Source of the DNA: Branchiostoma floridae
Lineage: Eukaryota > Chordata > Leptocardii > Amphioxiformes > Branchiostomatidae
Assembly (NCBI RefSeq): GCF_000003815.2
Contig: NC_049984.1
Coordinates: forward strand, 25,965,338-26,029,337
Direction of reading: 5' to 3'
DNA: 64,000 nucleotides
Shown: positions 54,976-64,000 of the stretch, piece after piece
Numbering within the stretch: the first letter of the stretch is position 1
Layout of the letters: each line of letters begins with the position of its first letter
Position numbers and translations under genes: made by a program
The notes under the pieces: model-generated
What the model was told of the DNA's origin: nothing
Database searches by the model: none
The model's input: the letters and a program-made list of their open reading frames with translations, nothing else

Positions 54976-55400
54976 CAACCTGCAGATCCAACGGAGGCTG
55001 TTCTACTCCGACCTGGCGGAAGCACACTCTGCATGGTGGGTAACGTAGGATTTGAGAGGTGTATTCTGTGGTCTCACGGTGAATGTTTTTGGGTTTCTGC
55101 AGTAATGTCGTCGCAAACACCAAGGCTACCCGCTCCAGGATTATAAGAGGTTCGCCCAAGTGGTGGACAACAAGGCCAGCAGCAGGCGCAAGCTCAGCCG
55201 CCACAGGCTGCAAGGTGTCCGTCTACCCGGTCAGCAACAAGCACCACAGCAAGCATTCAGCAAGCAGCCAGGGGTTCAGCAGGCACCGCATCCAGGTCTA
55301 CTGCTGGCACAACAGCTAGGTTTACCACAAGCATCGCAGCAGTTAGGACCACGGTAGGCACAGCAGCCAGGCATTCAACTAACAGTCCTATAACATGTTT
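54976..55400 (+). pseudogene. Downstream exons of the WQDGDSSS copy (tentative)
   Basis: After acceptor TTACAACCTGCAG: IQRRLFYSDLAEAHSAWW then a stop. Further right, after TTTCTGCAG, YKRFAQVVDNKASSRRKLSR and a Gln-rich reading with repeated QQAP-like steps. Weak evidence. Confidence 0.25.
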
Positions 55401-55754
55401 GATTTCTTCTTTGGTTTCTTCAAAAGTTAGGCAAAACATGTATCATATACCATGCTTGCCTGTCATCCTGATTGTGGTACCAGATTCAACTCGCCTCACA
55501 ACGAGGCTGTCACTGGGATAGTGATGTAGTCCGTCAGGGACTCAGGGGTGGAGTTGGCAGACAACACTGTCAGAAGTAAGAATTCTATTTTTCTCGAGCT
55601 TGTTTAACCTACACACATCTTGTCAATGCTTTCTTTGTGTGTGTTAACAGTACAGAAATTATCTTGAACTGGTCTAAAACTATTGTTTACAGGCCTTTTA
55701 TTCTACATCAGCTCAATGTCGCTCTTCTCACATTTGTCTCATTTACCATGACAG

Positions 55755-55863
55755 AAGCTTGTAACCGGTTCTTCGAGAACTTGAAGACCCAGGCAAAGTA
55801 CCTACTACAGGGAGGACGAAATAGGTCGGTGAGACGAAGAAACGTACCAGCAGGCGAGACAGG
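55755..55863 (+). CDS. Exon-like segment, unknown
   Basis: Acceptor CATTTACCATGACAG and donor GAGACAGG|GTATGT bracket EACNRFFENLKTQAKYLLQG, GRNRSVRRRNVPAGE. Basic; not recognised. Confidence 0.35.
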
Positions 55864-57805
55864 GTATGTAGTCATTCTAGTAATATATTTACTAAATAAT
55901 TCATCAAACAAAGGGTTTGTCTTACATTATTCTACTACTAGTATGATGCAGCTGTGTTGAGCTAATGTATTGACTACAAATATAGTCCTTGATGATTTCC
56001 AAGCAGATCTACTCAATAAACTCAAGCAGATACGATAACTGGAAAACCAGTGCTGACGAATATTCAGCACTTGATAATGTCTTATTTAAAAAATGATTAA
56101 TGTAAAAAAATGGATCATTGTTTAGATTGTACAGTTAAACCATTAATGGGAAAAAAGAAAAGGCCTTCATCATCATTTTTATGTGATGAATTTTAAATTT
56201 GTGTACTAAGCCACATAATGTTCTCCTTGTAATTTAAGCAGAGGTATTAATGGTTGTATTACATGTATGGCAAAATTGAAACTTGAAAAGTAGAAGGCAT
56301 TAACATAGGCATACATTTTTGTAATCTAAGGGACATGAGATTTATCTGGCAAAGTTTTAGGTACGGATGCAAGACAAATTAATACTGTAGCTAGTTGTGT
56401 CTGGTGGAGTTGCTTGATGGTGATGACGCCAGGCGAGAAACGGTTTATGTAGGAAGCCATTTCAGACAAAATGTTTCTTCCACAAACAAGCGAAGACTGA
56501 ACTAGATACTGCAAAATCCACGGGTAATATGGGATGCCGTAAAATGTGTCTTGCAGGGACACTGTATTAAGCTGTCGAGTTGTAAAAAGAAACACTACCT
56601 CATTAAAGACAACTTATTAATGAAATCAATACCTTGCAATCCCGGATCCACTATACTACTCGCCCCTCAACTGTACCAAGGGGACGAATTAGCATGTTAA
56701 TAAAAATTTCTTGAATCTTTATACAATGAAGTTGAATGAACGCTTAAATGGTATTTTCATCAGATCAAAAGCGCGCTGGATGGAATTGGGGGACAAGGCT
56801 GACATGCTAGAAGACCATCTATTTGATGAGAGCAGGTTTGAGCCAATCTGTAACCTGCATGCGTACCAATGTGACACATGTCAGTCATTCCTTTACCTGC
56901 CTGTCGAAACCCATGATATCATATTTTCTGTTCTTAGTGTATCCGACAGTTATTTCAGCTTACCCATGCAAACACAGTTGATTGTTCTTCATATTTAAAC
57001 ATAGCTTAAATCTACAGATCTGAAACCTGTGTACAGAACCTGGGTGTCATGCTGCACCCAGCTAAAATGAAAATGTAGGAATTGCTCAAGTCAGCCCAGG
57101 TTGTAGCAACTGAAAAACCACACTGAGTGTACTGATGTAACAGAAATCGAAAGGGCCCCTCTGTTACTAGTACGAGTACAGCGGGGGCAGGATACCTGAG
57201 ATTCTGATGGTATGGGAGAGAAAGCAAGAGGAGCTTAAGAAGCAATGACTCAAGGAGAGAAAGATTGCAAACGTTGCTGTTGGTCGAAGAACAAAAGACG
57301 TACAAACACTGAAAACCGTGGGCGGACCATTTACATCAGCAGATTAAGTATATGTATGTTGTAACAACCGATGATAATGACACCACAGAGCGTGGCCGAC
57401 TCTACCTACAAGTTCGCAATACACCGAACTTAAAAACATGAATTTCGGTGTGAGTCAGCCAGCATGGGTCGACTCCTAAAATTCGCGGGACGTATTACTG
57501 TCATAAATGTCATTTCGAGCCCGCTAACTGATCGCTTCGAGACGCGTTTCTTAAAGATTCTCGGATACTTAAAGATTGTGATTAGTAACTCAACGTTTAA
57601 GATATTGTTTACTTTGCTATACCAGCAAACAAAATTTAGCACAGCATGAGCTCTCATAGACTTTGCCGCCTGCACGTTGGCTAGGAAGTAAAACAAAAAA
57701 GTAGCCACTGATAAATGATTATTCATTATTCACCACAAAGGCCAGTTTTAAATCAGATTAGTGCCTTTTCTTCTTCTCAAAATTTTTGTTGTCTTTTCCT
57801 CTAGG
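55864..57805. other. No supported gene
   Basis: AT-rich; several open stretches, none with recognisable motifs. One at 56767-56850 (WMELGDKADMLEDHLFDESR) could be an exon but lacks clear borders. Confidence 0.35.
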
Positions 57806-58092
57806 ACTGACCAATCGGCCCCAGGGTGAGGCAGGGCGGGGGCGGAAGAGGACGTTCTCGCAGTAGCCGTTCTCGCAGGCATGGTGGGCGTGGTCGGCAG
57901 GGGCGTGGTCGTGCTGGCCGCCGAAGTGCCACCACCTGGCATGTTCGCGATCGGCGGGGTGGAGGCCGAGGAGGAAGGGGCCGAGGCTGGGGACGTGTTG
58001 GCCGCCGTGACTGGACCCAAACCGACAGGGGCACCGGGAGGGGGCGTGGTCGGGGGCGTGGAATGGACCTGAAGTGGACCTTTTTCCTTTAA
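57806..58092 (+). CDS. Gly/Arg-rich exon or ORF
   Basis: Preceded by a good acceptor (TTGTCTTTTCCTCTAG). The frame RQGGGGRGRSRSSRSRRHGG, RGRQGRGRAGRRSA, GGGRGGRGRGWGRVGRR gives an RGG/RG-rich, RNA-binding-like composition ending at TAA 58090. The other strand is open too (Pro/Ala/Thr-rich), as expected for GC-rich repeats. It is a GC island in an AT-rich area. Function not assignable. Confidence 0.4.
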
Positions 58093-58639
58093 ATTTGTAG
58101 TATTTTCCCCTTTATTGTCAGAGATAGATAAGTAGATACCGAGTAATGGGTACAGGTGACGTAATATTCAGGTTCTATCGAGGTTGGACATTTTGATTTT
58201 GCTACCCACTCAGCCGTTCTCTATGATAAGCTATGTTTTAGGCAGGTTGTAAAAACATTTAGATGTCCCTAAAAGTAAAAACCAAGAATAAAAAAACTGA
58301 TATGCCAACACACAGTGCCTCAATCTTCCTTATTTGATATACAGTATGTTCAGAGAGTGAGTATACAATGATAAACCTTATATATCCACTTCTATGTTTC
58401 AGAATGGCTATCTTTGACTTTTTATGGTACTAGGCCTGTAAGGTGTGGTTACAAGCAGTTCTGTGGGCAAGCGATATCCCATGCGATTTAATGTTTGACA
58501 ATCTCATAATTCAAAGCGCATGCATACTTCACACCACATAATGAGTTAAGACTTGTCATATCTCAGCCACGGTCGTCAGACTTGGTTTTGGCCTTCTCTT
58601 GATCGTAATGTATGTGGAAAAATAGATTGCAACATGAAA

Positions 58640-58826
58640 AAACATGCCACCCTTTCCTCATCCTGACCACCTATCAGCAGAAACGCAGGACCAACTGAAA
58701 AAAGACCTATTCTTCCACTATGTCAACTTTGAAACTATTGCAAACATCATGTGCAGACACGGCGTTACCATCTGGCAACTCAGAAAGGTGGAGGCAGAAA
58801 CCCAAGCAAGTGGGCAAAGCATTTAA
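58640..58826 (+). CDS. Exon-like segment with HTH-like reading
   Basis: MPPFPHPDHLSAETQDQLKK, DLFFHYVNFETIANIMCRHG, VTIWQLRKVEAETQASG: L..DLF..Y....ETIA..M...G.TI..LR resembles a recombinase/transposase-type helix-turn-helix. No clear splice borders. Confidence 0.35.
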
Positions 58827-59109
58827 TTTCATACTTATCTAAATTATTTAAATCTTTTGAGGGTTTTCCGCCATCGCTTATAGGTCGGAGCTGGAGTCGA
58901 GCGCTGCAGGCGGGGACTGACAGGCACGTTTCGGTCTCCTTGTCAACTCTTTGATAAAATCTGTTCATGTTAAAAAGTGGTCGTCATTCCAGCATGGTCC
59001 AGATGAAGTCATGTGGACAGGAGGCGACAATAAAAGGGAAAGTAAATACCTTCAAACCCAGCAGAGGACGCTATCGAGCAGCAGAGCCCGATGCGGAGTA
59101 GTTATTGGG

Positions 59110-59270
59110 CAGCAGAGCCAGCTAACTTGCAAGGGAATAGGAAAGGGACCAATTCAATGAAGAAATGGCCTACCTCGCCCAATTGGAGCGGAAGTTTGAT
59201 GACCCAGAAGATGGTCCCGAAGCAATGCGACTGTATGATGAGTTCGTTAGAAAAATGACTCAGCTTTTAT
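59110..59270 (+). CDS. Exon-like segment, unknown
   Basis: EMAYLAQLERKFDDPEDGPE then AMRLYDEFVRKMTQLLS; helical, coding-like, may end in an intron near 59265. Not recognised. Confidence 0.3.
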
Positions 59271-59779
59271 CTGTCCTATGGAGTATAGTGCAACAGCTGT
59301 CCTCATCATGTGTTTCACCGCTATGTAGTGTTATTATATGTTTGTATCAGTTTCAATTTAAAGTTTCAATGTAAAGCTACATTCCTTTTCACAAACGTTT
59401 AAGAGTAGGTGGCTATTGTCTTGAAGTGAAGTAGCAGACAAGCCACGGAGGGTTTCCCTTTTAATTCTATAACATTTTGGCCAAAGTGATCCAGTAGAAT
59501 AATTATAAAGTAGGAGCACAAGTTAAAATTATTAATTTAATACCTTGGCTTCATAGGTAGTATATCATACAAAATAGCAGTTATCGGTCTCCATGAATAT
59601 AGTAATTAAGCTATTATTTATTTCCCATGGCTCAAACTACCGCTGTGATGGCGATTTGATGTACCATGACCGCCACTTCCATAGCGCTGACGATCTTCTA
59701 GTAACCAAACGTTCGCAGTTCAGCCGTTACAATTGGCTGCTATGTACTTGGTACAATGAAGTGAATAAACCTTTCATTC

Positions 59780-59970
59780 AGGACGAAAATACAAATCTAC
59801 GAAGGCAGGCCTCTCCCTCGCGGAGATCGCCAAACGTCAACGAGAAACAACACAAGGACGAGGGGAAGCGGGCTACATTCAGGGAGTAATGACGTCTCCT
59901 TCGACCATCAAGATTTACCACGACAGAGCAAAGAAAGGCATCGTGTACCTGACGCCTCGGGTTATGTAAT
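59780..59970 (+). pseudogene. HTH-like reading, unknown
   Basis: KAGLSLAEIAKRQRETTQGR then MTSPSTIKIYHDRAKKGIVY and a stop: AGLSLAEIAKR...S.STI resembles a helix-turn-helix. It lies just upstream of the second WQDGDSSS copy on the same strand. Confidence 0.3.
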
Positions 59971-60264
59971 AGAACAGAAGGTTGGACGAAAACCCTACTA
60001 GGCTTACAAGCCTGTTGTCAACCATTCAAAGAAAGGACAAATGCCAATGCCCTGTGCGACCCTTGTAACAATCGACCACAGTGTACCTCACCTAACATTC
60101 TTCTTACAAACATTCCGTTATTCAGAATCAAATGTTTACCATCGCAATAGCAAAGCTAATCTCCGATTGACTACGGCTGACAACAGCATGGTGCTCATTT
60201 TATCTTTGTTGAATGTCTTTTGAACTGAACCACTTCAGCGTTTCCTGGACAGATGATTCAGGAT

Positions 60265-60590
60265 TGTGACAGGGATGGGCGGATGGTCAAAGAAGGAAAT
60301 ATTGTGGGGAGAAGCCGTCAACGACGAAGTAGACTGGCAAGACGGAGACAGTTCTTCGGCCAAATCTTTCATAGCACACTAACCCGACAAAGAAAAACAC
60401 AAGATCATACTGTGCTCATTGATTATTGTAACAATCTTGTAACTGTCTTTGTTTCTCTCAGGATGATCCCGATCCAGACATCGGACACGTGCCGCGTAAC
60501 AGCAGTCATGGACACGTTGAACAGGAGGTCCAAACAGAGTCTGGTGACAGTGGATGACAGTTCCCAAGGTACATGAATTACCCTTTGTGA
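60265..60590 (+). pseudogene. WQDGDSSS-family protein, copy 2 fragment
   Basis: GWSKKEILWGEAVNDEVDWQ followed by DGDSSSAKSFIAH and a stop. WQDGDSSS and the acidic residue before it match copy 1 at about 54222. The rest of the family pattern is absent or scrambled. Confidence 0.45.
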
Positions 60591-61126
60591 AAGAGCAATG
60601 CTTTATTTGGGCAAGTCAGTGAAACTGGGAAAGGTGGCAGATGGCTTGAAGCACATCCACGTTTACAAGCACACAAAATTGTACAATTCACGTGACAATG
60701 TTACAACTATGATCCTGTGTAGGCAAGCAATCCTTATTTAACCTCAACCAGGTGTTAAAATCTCCCTTCGAAGTTGCTATTACTACACCCAAACCAAAAG
60801 ACTAATAGCAAAACACACCATCATGGAATAGGGATAAATGCCAGCAGATTTACGGTTGATTTAAAATATGAAAAATGGAATGTGTACGGGAAAAGCGTCA
60901 CAGACCTGCCTAAGTGGAACATCAAGACAGGCTAAACAAAAAAAGAAATCAGAAAATCTATGTCCAAAGAGACAGTGTGTCCGGAAGGAAAGGACCAGAA
61001 CTGCAAAGCTGCAGGTTTGGTTCATTGGAGAGGAAAAATTATGGTCAAAAATGGGGGACCTGCAAATAAAATTTTTCGACTGGCAGTTCAAGAAATCTGA
61101 CTAGTACCCCCATTGCTATCTGTGGA

Positions 61127-61311
61127 AGAGAAGTGTAGACATTGCCTTTTCCATGGCGATTGTGAACTTTGCCTCTATCCCAAAATACCTGCACCCCTCT
61201 GTAGTGGAGTACAGGGCCTGGTTACTATTCTATAGCCTCCCCACCATGCAATATTTTCTTCCACCTGACTTCTTAGAGAACTACACCTTGTCACCATTTC
61301 TATATCGCAGG
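61127..61311 (+). pseudogene. Transposase fragment (YRAWLL type)
   Basis: SVDIAFSMAIVNFASIPKYL, HPSVVEYRAWLLFYSLPTMQ, YFLPPDFLENYTLSPFLYR ending at TATCGCAG|GTTAAG. EYR.(W/F)LL.Y......LP...(L/Y)......L is a block of large transposases that precedes the LLV.AL..(D/N).IS block; the latter is what is seen at 33596-33712. Confidence 0.4.
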
Positions 61312-62144
61312 TTAAGGCCATAGAAGCCCTCACTTCAATTGCATCGAACCTTGTGGATGATTATGACGGGCTCACTCTCTGAGTCATCTATCACAAGGTA
61401 AAGGAACATCAAGGACAAATATGAAGAGGATGTACGTAGCATGACTCCTTTTACACAGTTAAACTACCTACTGAAGGCGAGATATTAGCACTGGGTATGT
61501 TACATACATTTTTGTCCAACCCACCACAGCACACACTTCAGGAATTCTTGCTTACAGCACCTTTATAAAATCTATTATGCATTATTCGTGTTTTCATACA
61601 CACATATGAAGAAAAGTTCCTGGTATTTTTCATACAGCACATCCCCATTGGCACCATCCCCATCGAGCTGCATCTCCTGGAAGACCATGTTGTACCCTGG
61701 GTAATGAGGTTTGGACTGGGCTGAGGTCCCAGGGAGAACCATTCCGGAAACACATGCAGCATGTAACAAAATCAAACGTACCACATTTGGCATAGCAGGT
61801 AAGACAAAGTTCCATGCTACGTTACAATCCCATATCTTATCAATTTAGCTGGACTAGATTTGTGTAGAAAAACTCTCAATCGCAATTATATTGTCTTTCC
61901 TATCAGCAACCAGTTTTCTGCAGACTGGGGGAATTCGTGGCTGCATGTTAAAGGCAAACATGTGCCCGCTGTTACATTTCAACAATATTATTATTATGTT
62001 AAGCAATATTATGATGGATATATGTAATTTCAGGGGATTTTATTTATTGCCATCGGTGCCTTTGCCTTTTAAAGCTGTATAGATTTTGGAAAGACAACAT
62101 GTATGTATGAAATGTGATAGCAAGACTTAAATTTCTTTTATTGG
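61312..62144. other. No supported gene
   Basis: A short reading after the previous fragment (KAIEALTSIASNLVDDYDGL) may continue it. The rest is AT-rich. Confidence 0.3.
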
Positions 62145-62217
62145 ATCTTTGGAGCGTGAGGCTAAGCGAATCTACAAGGCACTGGGGGAGGAAATGGCCT
62201 ATAGGGGGGGATGGAAA
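62145..62217 (+). CDS. Exon of an unknown gene (right-edge gene)
   Basis: Reads LEREAKRIYKALGEEMAYRG then GWK, ending at GGAAA|GTAAGT. Looks like a charged helix ending before a strong donor. The start border is uncertain. Confidence 0.45.
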
Positions 62218-62539
62218 GTAAGTAAAATATGATAATACACTTCATTGCATTGCAAACGTCATGGTTGTTTACGGAGAATCTTTGTTATACTATCCAGGAA
62301 AGGTTATAAATTACAAATTATTCCTGTGATCTTCCAAATAGACGTGTTGAAAAAGTGTATCAGACATAACACTGTAATTAAAATAAGCTTACATGTATAT
62401 AGATTTCTGCAAAATGTCAAAAATGAAAAGTTTTGGGTGTTCACTGTATGGACAGGCATTGACTGATCCATTACTGGCCATACCTTATGCCAAAGACTTC
62501 TATAATGCTTTTAGGATTAACGTACACTATATTTTAAAG

Positions 62540-62634
62540 GTTCATGGAAGGCCAACACAACCAGGAGGTGACCAGGCGCATCACTCAGGCCATCAAGGAC
62601 GGTGATGTCACATACTCCGACAGAGCCATAAGAA
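62540..62634 (+). CDS. Exon of an unknown gene (right-edge gene)
   Basis: Acceptor ACTATATTTTAAAG, donor ATAAGAA|GTAAGT. Reads FMEGQHNQEVTRRITQAIKD then GDVTYSDRAIR. Ends in phase 1, which matches the next exon. The phase to the exon at 62217 does not match directly, so a small exon may lie between. Confidence 0.5.
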
Positions 62635-62957
62635 GTAAGTCACAGGTGTTGTCTGACAAAAGTTAGTTTCCTATAAGTAAGTTTGGTGCAGTCTGTCAAA
62701 ACCAGTTTCTTAGAATCTTCACAGATAAAAAGAAAGAATGCCCTATGTTCAGCACTTGATTTAGGAATTCCTCTTCCTTCGAACATGCTTCCTTGGTTGT
62801 CTTACAAGTATATTGGACAAGCTGCTGAAGAAGTATAATGCAGTGTAAGACTAAATACATGTATATCAAGAGACAAATGGAAAATTGGTGAATGAAAATT
62901 GTGCATACTAGAATATTCCTATATGATCATGGATTATAATTCATACTCTCTCTTTAG

Positions 62958-63051
62958 AGGCATGCAGGAGCATACAATATAACATCCGGCGGGTAGAGAA
63001 GAGGGAGAGGGAAGGGAAGACTGCGGCGGACGCAGACAAGACCAAGCGAGG
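62958..63051 (+). CDS. Exon of an unknown gene (right-edge gene)
   Basis: Acceptor CTCTCTCTTTAG, donor AGCGAG|GGTAAGG or AGCGAGG|GTAAGG. Reads KACRSIQYNIRRVEKREREG then KTAADADKTKR; highly charged. Joins the exon at 62540 in phase. No family recognised. Confidence 0.5.
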
Positions 63052-64000
63052 GTAAGGATTTTCGTCTCTCTCCATCATTGAATAATGTAGTAGGATCTGT
63101 AATATTAACTACTGACTAGGGGTGGATACCCTTTTGCTTGATCAGGTTCGAGTCCGGTTCAGGTCCGAGGTTTCAGTTCAGGTCCGGACCTGAACCTGAT
63201 CCTGTCCGTCGATATACACAGAGGCTGAGGTTTGTACATACTGAGCTCGAGTGGAAAATTGCACAGAAAAATTAACCATGAGGTCAAGCAATATTTCTTT
63301 CCTTCTTGTGAGCATGTATTCAATCCATTTTTCGCAAAAAATGTGGCCCAAAGAAAGAAGGTTTTGTGCCATCTTGAATCGCCGGACAAGTCTCGTGGTT
63401 TCTCACCAAACCACACAAGAATAAAGCAATATTAGCCAATCACGTCGCACGAAAAACTCCAAACAACGCTATGTAGCAACCATGCTGACAATCCATCCAC
63501 TATGCATATAACGGCTTGTTGTTGTTTATGTCAGGCGATAAAGTTTCTTTTTTCAAGGCGACAGAGATATGCCTCAAACTCGGAAATATGGTTTGAATAC
63601 ACATGCACAAGAAAGAAATGCTGTTTGCCCCCATGATTATTTTTTCTGAGCACTGATTTTCGTTTAGAGTGAAAATTAACGAGGATTGTTGAGGAACTTT
63701 CCACTTGGTATGTACTAACCTTGTGTCGTGTAAATTTGATGTTTTTTTTTTTTTCGTAGCACATTTTTATTGTTTACTTAATTGGAACCGACAGTTACAC
63801 AATGGGATGAATATGAATGTATTGTAGGCTAATCTTGTTTGTTTCATAACTATTTTCCAATTCGATGGCCAAAGTAATAGTGGGATGTGACATTGTCTTA
63901 ATACAATAGATTTCTTGACCCCCCCCCCCCCCAAAAAAAAAGGGTTCACGGCTTTCTGTTTTTTGGACTCGGTTCTTTGATGTTGTACTAGTAAAAACTG
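63052..64000. other. No supported exon; short repeats
   Basis: A local repeat of GGTTCAGGTCCGAGG-like steps lies at 63140-63210. A run of about 15 C followed by 9 A is at 63919-63943. Nothing coding recognised. Confidence 0.4.

Noticed and set aside
57748-58034. Pro/Ala/Thr-rich minus-strand ORFs
   Set aside because: Mirror image of the GC-rich RGG-type repeat; the plus strand has the splice acceptor.
63140-63210. tRNA-like GGTTCGAGTCC box
   Set aside because: The B-box-like string is part of a local GGTTCAGGTCC repeat; no cloverleaf or A box is present.

Overview
The window reads as eukaryotic, very probably a non-vertebrate deuterostome; a lancelet (Branchiostoma-like) genome is my best guess. 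The reasons are short phase-matched exons with GT/AG borders, AT-rich introns, no operons, one assembly gap (39725-39928), and a dense mix of Kolobok, R2-like, CR1-like, DIRS-like, DUF6589-type and P/THAP-type transposon relics. No tRNA, rRNA or CRISPR array was recognised. Almost all coding signal is fragmentary, so most calls are exons or relics rather than whole genes.

Left part (1-12 kb): the best host gene lies on the minus strand. Its 3' end is six exons (4131 down to 1573) encoding a cytoplasmic-tail-like region with repeated NPMY motifs. Two symmetric 93-bp exons were duplicated together as a 462-bp tandem unit. Upstream come two head-to-tail inverted-repeat elements (4.7-5.1 kb), two relics of a DUF6589-type protein (5.6 and 10.9 kb), a small MITE (7.8 kb) and a basic transposase-like exon (8.3 kb).

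Middle part (12-34 kb): a 5'-truncated non-LTR reverse transcriptase (13.6-15.4 kb), an ankyrin-like relic and a decayed RecQ-type helicase (16.4-18.6 kb), a DIRS-like RT fragment and a THAP half-domain (20-21 kb), several exon-like pieces of unknown genes (21.7-23.8 kb), a 48-bp coding minisatellite (28 kb), and a plus-strand run of RING and TRAF-type zinc-finger exons followed by P-type transposase exons (30.1-33.6 kb).

Nested elements (34-48 kb): this is the clearest structure in the window. An R2-like retrotransposon fragment on the minus strand (33969-34518 plus 47823-48153) is split by a 13.3-kb Kolobok-type DNA transposon (34523-47818). That transposon has matching terminal inverted repeats and a TTAA target duplication. 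It carries a multi-exon transposase on the plus strand, a P2X7-like zinc protein on the minus strand, and ~441-bp satellite units near both ends. A 3.7-kb CR1-like retrotransposon with an uninterrupted endonuclease-RT frame is inserted in the Kolobok element, with its own 5-6 bp duplication. The order of insertion is therefore R2-like, then Kolobok, then CR1-like.

Right part (48-64 kb): relics of a Tudor-like ORF, a zinc-knuckle ORF, a frameshifted SGNH-esterase ORF, two copies of an unnamed protein family sharing WQDGDSSS, a Gly/Arg-rich exon, and a short plus-strand exon series near the right edge (62.1-63.1 kb).
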